52,013 bases of DNA from Chitinophagales bacterium (lineage in GTDB: Bacteria; Bacteroidota; Bacteroidia; Chitinophagales; Chitinophagaceae). A program made the translations under genes and the position numbers. Positions 32,008 to 39,936 of this stretch are shown here, piece by piece. The stretch is taken from NCBI GenBank assembly GCA_015654595.1, contig JAATGQ010000098.1, positions 1 through 52,013 on the forward strand. The letters are read 5' to 3'. The notes beneath the pieces were generated by a model. The model had not been told where the DNA came from. It saw only the letters and a program-made list of their open reading frames with translations, and did no database searches. Numbering within the stretch: position 1 is the first letter of the stretch; each line of letters opens with the position of its first letter.

Positions 32008-34407
32008 ATGAAAGAGAATTTATTCATGCGTGCTGAAGATGATCTGGATTTTATGCCCATCATACCCTTGAATGAAACTGACAATGAAAACCTGAACGAT
32101 ATAGAGATCCCCAAAGAATTGCCTGTATTACCGCTGAGGAACACGGTGCTTTTTCCCGGAGTTGTATTGCCGATCACCGTTGGACGGGACAAGAGTATCA
32201 AAGCCGTCAACGACGCTTATAAATCCGATCGCCTGATCGGTGTGCTGGCGCAGAAAGACAGCGCCATCGAAGACCCAACCGTTACGGATCTGGAGGATGT
32301 CGGCACGGTCGCGAGGATCATCAAGCTGATCAAAATGCCGGATGGTGGAACGACGGTCATCCTACAGGGAAAACGTCGGTTTAAGGTCGGCGCCGTTACG
32401 GCCGAAGATCCCTATTTTAAGGCACAAGTGGTTTTGCTGCAGGAAGAAGAACCGCCAAAGGAACAGGATTTCGAAGCCTATGTTTCCAATATCAAGGATC
32501 TGGCTGCACAAATCATACAGTTATCGCCGAATATTCCATCAGAAGCATCGATCATTCTTAAGAATATCGAAAACCCTTCCTTTCTGATCCATTTTGTTTC
32601 CAGCAATCTCAATACGGAGCTTCACGAGAAACAGCAGCTGCTGGAGATCCACCATATCAAATCCCGCGCTGATCTGTTGATGCAGCTGCTGCAGCGGGAA
32701 CTGCAGTTTGCGGAGCTAAAGAATAAACTGACCAATAAGACAAAGACGGAGCTGGACAAGCAGCAGCGGGAATACTTTCTGCAGCAGCAGATGAAGAGCA
32801 TCAAGGATGAGCTGGGCGGAGATTCGAATGAGCGGGAAGTAAAAGAAATGCAGAAAAAGGCCGAGTCCAAAAAATGGCCGGCAGCAGCAAAAGATCTTTT
32901 CCGCAAAGGCGTGGAAAGGCTGGAGCGTATGCACCCCAGCACCCCCGACTATTCCGTCGTATACAACCATCTTGATCTGATGCTCGAACTACCCTGGGAC
33001 GAGTACACAATGGACTCCTATGACCTGAAGAAGGCGAAGAAGATCCTGGATCACGATCATTATGGGATGGACAAGGTAAAAGAGAGAATACTGGAATACC
33101 TGGCCGTATTGAAATTGAAAGGGGATATGAAGAGCCCCATCCTTTGTTTTGTCGGTCCCCCCGGAATTGGTAAAACCTCGCTGGGAAGAAGTATCGCTGC
33201 GGCTATCGGTCGGAAATATGTTCGGATCAGCCTTGGCGGGCTTCACGATGAAAGCGAACTTCGCGGTCACCGCAAGACCTATATCGGCGCTATGCCTGGA
33301 CGTATTCTGCAATCCCTGCGGAAGATCAAGTCTTCCAACCCAGTGATGATCCTGGACGAGATCGATAAGACCGGCAATGATTTTCGGGGAGATCCTTCTT
33401 CAGCCTTACTGGAAATATTGGACCCGGAACAGAATCATACCTTCTACGATAATTACCTTGAGATGGAGTATGATCTGAGTAAGGTTTTATTTGTCGCAAC
33501 GGCAAACGATCTGAATGCGATACAACCCGCTTTGAGGGACCGGTTGGAGATCATCGACCTGAGCGGTTATGCGGTCGAAGAAAAAGTACAGATCGCAAGA
33601 AGGCACCTTGTGCCCAAACAGCTGGAAGCGCATGGCCTCAACAAGATGAACTTTAAGATAGGGGACAAGCCGCTCGAGAAGATCATCCAGGATTATACAA
33701 GGGAGAGCGGGGTCCGGGAGCTTGACCGGCAGCTGGCATCGATCATGCGCTACCAGGCAAAAGAATATGCAATGAAGGGAAAGCTGAAATCCCAGCTTAG
33801 CCTGACGGATATCGAAAAGGTATTGGGCAAGGCCAGGTACAGCAATGAGTTGTACAAGGTCGCCAATATGCCCGGCGTTGCGGTTGGACTGGCCTGGACC
33901 TATGTTGGGGGCGATATCCTTTTTGTGGAGACCAGCCTCAGCGATGGAAAGGGAGACTTGAAGCTGACGGGAAATCTTGGGAACGTGATGAAGGAAAGTG
34001 CGGCTACCGCGCTGACCTATCTGCAGTCGAATGCCCGTAAACACGACATCGATCCGGAACTCTTTAATAAGAAAACGATACACGTTCATGTTCCCGAAGG
34101 AGCGGTTCCAAAGGACGGTCCAAGCGCCGGCGTCACGATGATGTCTTCTATCGCCTCCGCTATTACCGGCCGAAGAGTTAAACCCTATCTTGCGATGACC
34201 GGCGAGATCACCTTGCGCGGACAGGTACTGCCCGTCGGCGGTATCAAGGAAAAGATCCTGGCGGCCAAGCGGGCCGGGCTAAAGGAGATCATCCTTTGCT
34301 GGGCAAACGAGAAGGACGTCCAGGAGATCGATTCCGGGTTTATCAAGGGCCTGAAGTTCAATTATGTCAAAACGATGCAACAAGTGCTGGAGCTTGCCTT
34401 GGTGTAA
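32008..34407 (+). CDS. lon: ATP-dependent Lon protease
   Basis: 799 residues, normal bacterial Lon length. The N-terminal substrate domain (about 35-240) is followed by a coiled-coil segment, AAA+ ATPase with Walker A GPPGIGKT (383-390) and Walker B VMILDE (446-451), and the peptidase with Ser706 (DGPSAG) and Lys749 (GGIKEKI), the catalytic dyad (spacing 43 as in E. coli). Lon degrades misfolded proteins and regulatory substrates in the cytoplasm. Monocistronic with terminators downstream. Start at 32008; ATG six codons later is possible. Confidence 0.97.
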   Translation: MKENLFMRAEDDLDFMPIIPLNETDNENLNDIEIPKELPVLPLRNTVLFPGVVLPITVGRDKSIKAVNDAYKSDRLIGVLAQKDSAIEDPTVTDLEDVGTVARIIKLIKMPDGGTTVILQGKRRFKVGAVTAEDPYFKAQVVLLQEEEPPKEQDFEAYVSNIKDLAAQIIQLSPNIPSEASIILKNIENPSFLIHFVSSNLNTELHEKQQLLEIHHIKSRADLLMQLLQRELQFAELKNKLTNKTKTELDKQQREYFLQQQMKSIKDELGGDSNEREVKEMQKKAESKKWPAAAKDLFRKGVERLERMHPSTPDYSVVYNHLDLMLELPWDEYTMDSYDLKKAKKILDHDHYGMDKVKERILEYLAVLKLKGDMKSPILCFVGPPGIGKTSLGRSIAAAIGRKYVRISLGGLHDESELRGHRKTYIGAMPGRILQSLRKIKSSNPVMILDEIDKTGNDFRGDPSSALLEILDPEQNHTFYDNYLEMEYDLSKVLFVATANDLNAIQPALRDRLEIIDLSGYAVEEKVQIARRHLVPKQLEAHGLNKMNFKIGDKPLEKIIQDYTRESGVRELDRQLASIMRYQAKEYAMKGKLKSQLSLTDIEKVLGKARYSNELYKVANMPGVAVGLAWTYVGGDILFVETSLSDGKGDLKLTGNLGNVMKESAATALTYLQSNARKHDIDPELFNKKTIHVHVPEGAVPKDGPSAGVTMMSSIASAITGRRVKPYLAMTGEITLRGQVLPVGGIKEKILAAKRAGLKEIILCWANEKDVQEIDSGFIKGLKFNYVKTMQQVLELALV

Positions 34408-34452
34408 AGCACAGCCTTTAACAGAATATAAACAGCCCTCGCGAACCATTCG

Positions 34453-34483
34453 AATCTCCTTCTTGTTATAAAAGGAGATTTTC
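34453..34483 (+). terminator. Terminator after lon
   Basis: AATCTCCTT (34453-34461) pairs with AAGGAGATT (34472-34480), followed by TTC; 46 bases after the lon stop. Moderate T-run only. Confidence 0.55.
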
Positions 34484-34511
34484 ATGTTGGTTGTTTTAAG
34501 GGTTACAATAT

Positions 34512-34600
34512 CGAATCCCGCCGGAAGGCGGGATTCGGTTTTATGTCCGACAACGCAGGCGTTTGTCGGGGCGCCTCCCGGCGGGATTCGGTTTTTGTGC
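34512..34600. repeat. Terminator hairpin with a duplicated right arm, in the 371-bp gap after lon
   Basis: CGAATCCCGCC (34512-34522) pairs with GGCGGGATTCG (34527-34537) over GGAA, followed by GTTTTATG. The right arm and its tail (GGCGGGATTCGGTTTT, 34527-34542) recur at 34580-34595, 53 bases later, without a second left arm. Between them lies CCGACAACGC/GCG(T)TTGTCGG, a third hairpin. The remaining gap up to 34740 has no gene or RNA that I can support. Confidence 0.75.
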
Positions 34601-34748
34601 GGAGGCTCGCAGAGCCCGAGGAGGCAAGGGTTGCAGCGATAAGCATTATCAAGTAGCAGGCGATAAGTAATTGCAGCCTTGATTTCGGGGAAACTGGGTA
34701 ATCGTTATCCAATTTAGGCGTTTTACTTTTTTATTATTGGTTAAACAC

Positions 34749-34756
34749 TAATTTTG
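34749..34756 (+). promoter_or_regulatory. Candidate -7 box of the receiver gene
   Basis: TAATTTTG, an exact TAnnTTTG match, 22 bases before the start codon. A T-rich run (34721-34730) stands near the -33 distance, without a clean TTG. Confidence 0.45.
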
Positions 34757-34778
34757 AAATTGGTCTGAAATATCTCCC

Positions 34779-35213
34779 ATGATCAAATTAATTATCGTCG
34801 ACGATCATTTTCAGGTACGAGAAGCCTGGAGCTGGGTACTTAGCCAGGTACCCAAATTAAGTGTTATCGCCCAGTGTGCAAATGGTCAGGAAGCCATCGC
34901 CGCGGCCCGGGATCTACGGCCGGACGTGATCCTGATGGATATAAACATGACGCCGGTGAATGGTATCGAGGCTACCCGAACCATACGGGAATTTGCTCCT
35001 GAAATAAAGATCATTGGCGTATCGATACAAGCAGAGCGTTCATACGTCAACGAAATGTTGCGTAATGGCGCTAATGGATATGTTACAAAGAATTCTCCCA
35101 GCACCGAAATGGTTGTCGCTATCGAGGAGGTAGTTGCCGGGAATACATATATCTGTGAGGAAGTGGGCCATCTCAGGGCCCTGGCTGCCGAAAACGGCCA
35201 CATAAGAAACTAA
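34779..35213 (+). CDS. Stand-alone response regulator receiver domain (NarL/FixJ-type)
   Basis: 144 residues. Receiver residues are intact: Asp8/Asp9, phospho-acceptor Asp54 (VILMDINM), Ser82 (IGVSIQ) and Lys104 (GYVTKNS). Sequence up to GNTYICEEVG matches NarL-type receivers, where a LuxR helix-turn-helix would begin, but the protein stops after about 17 residues without one. So it cannot bind DNA by the usual route; it may act through protein contacts or as a phosphate sink. No histidine kinase is adjacent. The stop runs into an A-rich terminator arm, so the end is natural rather than a frameshift inside a longer gene: no HTH sequence follows downstream. Confidence 0.88.
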   Translation: MIKLIIVDDHFQVREAWSWVLSQVPKLSVIAQCANGQEAIAAARDLRPDVILMDINMTPVNGIEATRTIREFAPEIKIIGVSIQAERSYVNEMLRNGANGYVTKNSPSTEMVVAIEEVVAGNTYICEEVGHLRALAAENGHIRN

Positions 35214-35251
35214 AAAAAAGCCGGCTTATCCAAAAAGTAGCCGGCTTTTTT
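35214..35251. terminator. Bidirectional terminator between receiver gene and bioB
   Basis: AAAAAAGCCGGCT (35214-35226) pairs with AGCCGGCTTTTTT (35239-35251), 12-base loop. It starts immediately after the receiver stop and ends 7 bases before the bioB stop. Confidence 0.9.
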
Positions 35252-35257
35252 GTTGAT

Positions 35258-36262
35258 CTATTTGTCTTGCAGTTCGTTTACCTGTTGCATCGCAGCGATC
35301 TCTTTTTCATCTTTGAAGGCTACCCTTGGCTTTAGTCCCAACAATTCGAACATGAGATTGTCTTCTTCGAAAGAGGGATTAGGGGTAGTCAGCAGTTTTT
35401 CTCCTGTAAAGATAGAGTTGGCGCCGGCCATAAAGCAAAGCGCTTGTTCTGACTGGCTCATTTCTGCACGTCCTGCGCTGAGTCTTACCATGCTGGCGGG
35501 CATCAGTATACGCGCGGTGGCGATCATTTTAATCATATCCCAAACATCGACTTTGGGGTTATTTTCCAGCGGCGTTCCCTTTACGCGTACCAGTGCGTTG
35601 ATGGGTACGCTGTCGGGGTGCTGGGGAAGCGTAGAGAGCGTGTGCAGCATCTTGATACGGTCATCATGGGTTTCACCCAGACCGACGATACCCCCGCAGC
35701 AAACCGTAACGCCTGCCTTGCGAACATTATCCAGTGTCCGAAGACGGTCGTCCTGTGTTCTGGTGGTGATGATCTCGCTATAATATTCGGAAGAAGTATC
35801 GAGGTTGTGGTTATAGGAATAGAGACCTGCGTCAGCCAGTCTTTTGGCCTGGTCTTCGTTTAGCATGCCGAGGGTACAGCAGACTTCGAGACCGATCTCG
35901 TTAACGCCTTTTACCATGTCGATCACGCGATCGAAGTCTTTGTTGTCGCGGACTTCGCGCCAGGCTGCCCCCATACAAAAGCGGGTAGAACCTGCGGCCT
36001 TTGCCTTGGCTGCGTATTCCAGCACCTGCTGCTTTTGCATCAGGGCCTGAACATTGACGCCGGTGTTGTAACGGGCTGCCTGCGGACAGTAGGCACAGTC
36101 CTCGGGGCAACCGCCCGTCTTGATGGACAGCAGCGTACAGACCTGTACTTCGCCGATAGCCTGGTATTCACGGTGAACAGTAGATGCCCGGTAGATCAGA
36201 TCCAGCAGGGGGGTATTGTATATTTCTCTTATTTCGTCGATGCTCCAATTATTACGAATCAT
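35258..36262 (-). CDS. bioB: Biotin synthase
   Basis: 334 residues. Radical SAM motif CPEDCAYC (Cys52, Cys56, Cys59) after [11 protein letters not shown], plus the family segments [26 protein letters not shown] and [37 protein letters not shown] region (holding the auxiliary [2Fe-2S] site). It inserts sulfur into dethiobiotin to make biotin. No other bio genes are in the window. It starts 14 bases after the M42 gene stop, apparently the last gene of a lipoprotein-UbiA-M42-bioB run. Confidence 0.96.
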   Translation of the reverse strand: MIRNNWSIDEIREIYNTPLLDLIYRASTVHREYQAIGEVQVCTLLSIKTGGCPEDCAYCPQAARYNTGVNVQALMQKQQVLEYAAKAKAAGSTRFCMGAAWREVRDNKDFDRVIDMVKGVNEIGLEVCCTLGMLNEDQAKRLADAGLYSYNHNLDTSSEYYSEIITTRTQDDRLRTLDNVRKAGVTVCCGGIVGLGETHDDRIKMLHTLSTLPQHPDSVPINALVRVKGTPLENNPKVDVWDMIKMIATARILMPASMVRLSAGRAEMSQSEQALCFMAGANSIFTGEKLLTTPNPSFEEDNLMFELLGLKPRVAFKDEKEIAAMQQVNELQDK

Positions 36263-36276
36263 GATAGTTATGGTTT

Positions 36277-37392
36277 TTACAGGTAACTCAGATTGGTTTT
36301 GGGGGTTAAAGTCAGAAGCGTTTCATACATGAGTTTGATCGTCTGTTCGATATCCCTTTTGTGCAGCATTTCTACGGTCGTATGCATATAGCGCAGCGGG
36401 ATAGAAATGAGAACGGAAGGGCAGCCGTCGTTGGCATAAGCAAAGGAGTCCGTGTCGGTACCGGTGCTGCGGGATACGGCGCGCATCTGTACGGGCAGCT
36501 CGTGCTTTTCGGCGGTCTCTTGTACGAGATTGAGCAGCTTGTTATGGACAGCAGGGCCAAAGGCGAGGGAAGGGCCTCTGCCGCAGGCGATATCCCCTTC
36601 GATGGCCTTGTTGATCATCGGGGTGGTCGTGTCATGCGTAACGTCGGTGATAATGGCCACATTGGGCTTTATCCGGCGGGCGATCATTTCTGCGCCGCGC
36701 AAGCCTACTTCTTCCTGTACGGCGTTGACCACATAAAGACCGAAGGGCAGTTTCTTTTTGTTCTCGCGGAGAAGACGGGCGACTTCGGCGATCATAAAGC
36801 CGCCGATACGGTTGTCGAATGCACGGCCGATCAGGTAGTCATAGGCCAGCTCTGAATAGCCATCCTGGTAGGTGACCACCGATCCGATATGGATACCAAG
36901 GTCTTCGATCTCTTTTTTGCTGCGGGCGCCCGTATCCAGGAAGAGATTGTCCACTTTTGGCTGGGCTTCTTTATCGGAAGTTCCGAGACGGGTATGGATG
37001 GCGGGCCATCCAAAAACGGCAGGAACCTGCCCCTTCTTGCCATGGATCCAAACGCGCATACCCGGAGCGATCTGATGATCGACTCCGCCATTGCGTTTGA
37101 GATAAAGTAAACCTTCAGGAGTGATATAGTTGACAAACCAGCTGATCTCGTCGGCGTGGGCCTCTATGACGACCTTGAAGGGAGCATCGGGATTTACGAC
37201 ACCCACCGCCGTACCATAGGGATCTGTAAACCAAGTGTCCGTATAAGGCTTCAGGTATTCCAGCCAAATTTTTTGTCCGCTGCTTTCAAATCCCACCGGA
37301 GAGGGGTTGTCGATATACTTCTTCAGAAAATCACATGACTTTGCCGTCAGTACAGACGAAGAAGGGGATTCGCTTTTTGCACTCTTAGCCAT
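36277..37392 (-). CDS. M42 family metallo-aminopeptidase
   Basis: 371 residues. Ligands of the two-metal site are seen: His78 in IEAHADEIS, Asp in [10 protein letters not shown], the base-pair Glu-Glu in QEEVGLRG, Asp in ITDVTHD and a final His in RYMHTTVEM. Matches the M42 glutamyl/leucyl aminopeptidase-type family (endoglucanase M-like annotation is historical). Likely cytoplasmic peptide trimming; forms large tetrahedral complexes in known members. The first ~18 residues are Ser/Lys-rich and precede the domain. Sits between the UbiA-like gene and bioB on the same strand. Confidence 0.92.
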   Translation of the reverse strand: MAKSAKSESPSSSVLTAKSCDFLKKYIDNPSPVGFESSGQKIWLEYLKPYTDTWFTDPYGTAVGVVNPDAPFKVVIEAHADEISWFVNYITPEGLLYLKRNGGVDHQIAPGMRVWIHGKKGQVPAVFGWPAIHTRLGTSDKEAQPKVDNLFLDTGARSKKEIEDLGIHIGSVVTYQDGYSELAYDYLIGRAFDNRIGGFMIAEVARLLRENKKKLPFGLYVVNAVQEEVGLRGAEMIARRIKPNVAIITDVTHDTTTPMINKAIEGDIACGRGPSLAFGPAVHNKLLNLVQETAEKHELPVQMRAVSRSTGTDTDSFAYANDGCPSVLISIPLRYMHTTVEMLHKRDIEQTIKLMYETLLTLTPKTNLSYL

Positions 37393-37444
37393 TGTAATAA
37401 TTCCTTTTTTTACGGGTATTTACCCAATGAGACGACAAATGTAA

Positions 37445-38284
37445 CTAAATCCTGAAAATCAGCATCAGCAGACCAGAAAACATCAGTAAACCGTCGATGG
37501 CGATATAGTAAAGATCATCCGAAAAATCGCGTTTGGCTTTCCTGTAGACGACCGCAGCCAATATCCCTGGGATGAGCAGCAATAAAATATAAAAGGCGGG
37601 ATAGTGGTACCAGGTAAGAGCGATGCTGCAGCCTGCAAAAAGGGCCAGCGAGAGGGAAAACAGCCGGTCGATGCCGCGCTCGTCCAGGATGGTTATCAGG
37701 CTTCGGATGCCCTGGGCCCTGTCGTCCTCCCGGTCTTTGTAGTCAAACATGATACAGATGGAATAGACAAAGAAAAAGCGTCCGGCGGTAAAGAGGGTAA
37801 AAGAAGCGTTCCACGGAATATTCTTTACAATAACAGGCAGTACGGTTGTGACATAAACCCAGACCGAAGCCAGAAAAAACGTTTTGCCAATGGCGATCCG
37901 CTGTAGACGGCGAAACGGTTTTTGCGGAAGTTTGGGGGCAGAGTAAAGAAAGGTCAGCAATACGGCCACGCTGAGGGCCCGGAAATAAGGGAAGAGATAG
38001 GCAAAATAAACAATAGCGCCGACAGCTCCCGTCATCGACAGGATGAAGTGCGCGATCTTGTGCCGATGCGTCCATTGGACACGGCGGGAAGGACTTGCCG
38101 ACCGCGGCGTAAGATACCAGTGAAAATTATAGCTGCAAATAGTGGAAAAGAAGACAAAACCCAGCAGTCTTCCGGAAGGCCCTATCCCCATGAGCAACCA
38201 GGATGTCTGCCAGATCATCAGAACGGCACATATGGCAATATACAAGCTGCTGAAAACAAAAAAATCAACTATTTTTCTAACCAC
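37445..38284 (-). CDS. UbiA-superfamily membrane protein lacking the first Asp motif
   Basis: 279 residues with eight or nine predicted transmembrane helices. The second Asp-rich motif is present (DYKDREDDRAQGIRS, 181-195), but the first motif position (SYNFHWYLTPRS, 51-62) keeps only Asn53 and has no NDxxDxxxD acid cluster, and the region after it is basic. UbiA enzymes need both motifs to bind prenyl diphosphate through magnesium, so ordinary prenyl transfer is doubtful. It may be a divergent enzyme or use another substrate. 20 bases downstream of the lipoprotein gene. Confidence 0.8.
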   Translation of the reverse strand: MVRKIVDFFVFSSLYIAICAVLMIWQTSWLLMGIGPSGRLLGFVFFSTICSYNFHWYLTPRSASPSRRVQWTHRHKIAHFILSMTGAVGAIVYFAYLFPYFRALSVAVLLTFLYSAPKLPQKPFRRLQRIAIGKTFFLASVWVYVTTVLPVIVKNIPWNASFTLFTAGRFFFVYSICIMFDYKDREDDRAQGIRSLITILDERGIDRLFSLSLALFAGCSIALTWYHYPAFYILLLLIPGILAAVVYRKAKRDFSDDLYYIAIDGLLMFSGLLMLIFRI

Positions 38285-38304
38285 GCTGCTCCGCTTAAGA
38301 CCGA

Positions 38305-38781
38305 TTAAGGATTGATAATAATCACTTTGGGCACGGTAACGGTATCCGTCGAAACGCTATCCGGGGTAAGGGCGAAAAATTTCAGGTCTAAGGTGTCGTT
38401 GATGTGCAGGTTGGACGTACCGGCCCCGCTCATCGAAAGGTACTGGACCGTCTGCGAATAGCGGAATGTGCCGGAATTGGCGCCATTAAACTGGGGGATG
38501 GGAACGCTCAGCGTATCGACCCCTGCGTCGGAGGAATCCTGAGAGGTCAGCGGAAGCGTATTCAACCGGTGGCGAATGGCTACAAAAGTTCCATTTTGCA
38601 GGGAGCTGCCATTCTCGAATTTGAAGACCGCGACCATGGAATCGACATTGCCAGGGTAAGTAAAAGTGGTATAATTGAAGGATTGCAGAGATATTTTAGC
38701 TTTGCCGGAGTTGTTTTTACTACAGCCGACAACAAGGAAAACGAGCAGTAGAACGGGTATCAGGAATGAACCAGGCTTCAT
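38305..38781 (-). CDS. Small predicted lipoprotein
   Basis: 158 residues. Signal peptide MKPGSFLIPVLLLVFLVVGC with the lipobox Cys20, then a beta-rich, Ser/Thr-rich domain (one Ig-like or jelly-roll fold, judging by alternating hydrophobics) and a hydrophobic end (TVTVPKVIIINP). No named domain recognised. Probably the first gene of the run leading to bioB, with an exact TAnnTTTG box 20 bases upstream of its start. Confidence 0.78.
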   Translation of the reverse strand: MKPGSFLIPVLLLVFLVVGCSKNNSGKAKISLQSFNYTTFTYPGNVDSMVAVFKFENGSSLQNGTFVAIRHRLNTLPLTSQDSSDAGVDTLSVPIPQFNGANSGTFRYSQTVQYLSMSGAGTSNLHINDTLDLKFFALTPDSVSTDTVTVPKVIIINP

Positions 38782-38800
38782 GTTGCTGAGTTGATACCTA

Positions 38801-38808
38801 CAAACCTA
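38801..38808 (-). promoter_or_regulatory. Candidate -7 box of the lipoprotein operon
   Basis: Reads TAGGTTTG on the minus strand, an exact TAnnTTTG match; no TTG at -33. The transcript leader would be about 15 bases. Confidence 0.4.
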
Positions 38809-38891
38809 CCTAATTTTGTTTAAAAGCTGGTAGTATTGCATGTTTTTTTGCAATTCATTGACCAAAAGGGCGGGAGTCCACGACAATTCGA

Positions 38892-39896
38892 ATGAGTCAT
38901 TTTAACCATACCGATACCAATTCAATCTTTTCGGTCTCTTCGGGAGATTTTACGGACCTGGCGCTGGATCTTTTTCGTTTTCAGTATGCGAACAATGAGC
39001 TTTACCGCCAGTACACGGACATATTGGGTGTCCGGCCCGGGGATGTCTATACGCTGGATGCTATTCCTTATCTGCCGGTATCTTTTTTCAAGACGCATGA
39101 GGTAAGGACGACGGGCTTTGAACCGGAGACCGTATTTACCAGCAGCGGGACAACGGGAATGGTAACCAGCCGGCATGAAATAAAGGACCTGGGGCTTTAT
39201 CGCAGGAGCTTTATGGCGGCTTTTGAATCCTTTTATGGCCAGGTGACAGAATGGTGTGTGATTGGGCTGCTGCCATCCTATCTCGAACGAAAAAGTTCAT
39301 CTTTAGTTGTCATGGTCGACGAGTTGATCCGGCAGAGCGGACATCCGGACAGCGGTTTTTATTTATATGAGCACGAGGCCTTACATACTGTGCTGCAGCG
39401 GCTGGAAGGGAGGGGACAAAAGACCTTGTTGATCGGGGTAACTTTTGCGTTACTGGACTTTGCCGAAAAATATCCGATGCATCTTTCGCATACGGTCATC
39501 ATGGAGACCGGGGGAATGAAGGGCCGGCGAAAGGAGCTGACCCGTGCCGAGCTGCATGGATACCTGATGGAGCGGCTGGGGGTAGCGGCCGTTCACGCGG
39601 AGTACGGGATGACGGAGCTCTTGTCGCAGGCTTATTCTTTTGGAAAGGGTTTGTTCAGCTGTCCTCCCTGGATGCGGGTGCTGGTGCGCCGGGAAGACGA
39701 TCCACTGGAGGTTAGGACAGAAGGGGAAGGGATCATCAATGTGATCGATCTGGCCAATTGCTGGTCCTGCGCTTTTCTGGCGACGGAAGACGTAGGGCTT
39801 ATTCATCCGGATGGCCGGTTCGAGGTATCGGGCCGCGTCGACAACAGCGATATCCGCGGATGCAGCTTGCTGGTGGCGGGCGGCGGACTCGGGTAA
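38892..39896 (+). CDS. LuxE-like acyl-protein synthetase family protein
   Basis: 334 residues resembling the LuxE/acyl-protein synthetase adenylating family: IPYLPVSFFKTHEV, VFTSSGTTGMVTSRH (ATP-loop signature SSGTTG), HAEYGMTELLSQAYS (adenylate-forming motif) and a C-terminal SGRVDNSDIRGCSLL. In luminescent bacteria LuxE activates fatty acids; free-standing homologues in Bacteroidota probably adenylate a carboxylic acid for lipid or cell-surface assembly. No luxC/luxD reductase or transferase is next to it. Upstream lies an inverted repeat ATTGCA/TGCAAT (38835-38854). The 40-base gap after it holds a GCGGACG/CGTCCGC stem without a T-run. Divergent from the lipoprotein operon. Confidence 0.82.
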   Translation: MSHFNHTDTNSIFSVSSGDFTDLALDLFRFQYANNELYRQYTDILGVRPGDVYTLDAIPYLPVSFFKTHEVRTTGFEPETVFTSSGTTGMVTSRHEIKDLGLYRRSFMAAFESFYGQVTEWCVIGLLPSYLERKSSSLVVMVDELIRQSGHPDSGFYLYEHEALHTVLQRLEGRGQKTLLIGVTFALLDFAEKYPMHLSHTVIMETGGMKGRRKELTRAELHGYLMERLGVAAVHAEYGMTELLSQAYSFGKGLFSCPPWMRVLVRREDDPLEVRTEGEGIINVIDLANCWSCAFLATEDVGLIHPDGRFEVSGRVDNSDIRGCSLLVAGGGLG

Positions 39897-39936
39897 ATGC
39901 GAATAAAGCCGCGGCGGACGTGGAAGCGTCCGCTGA

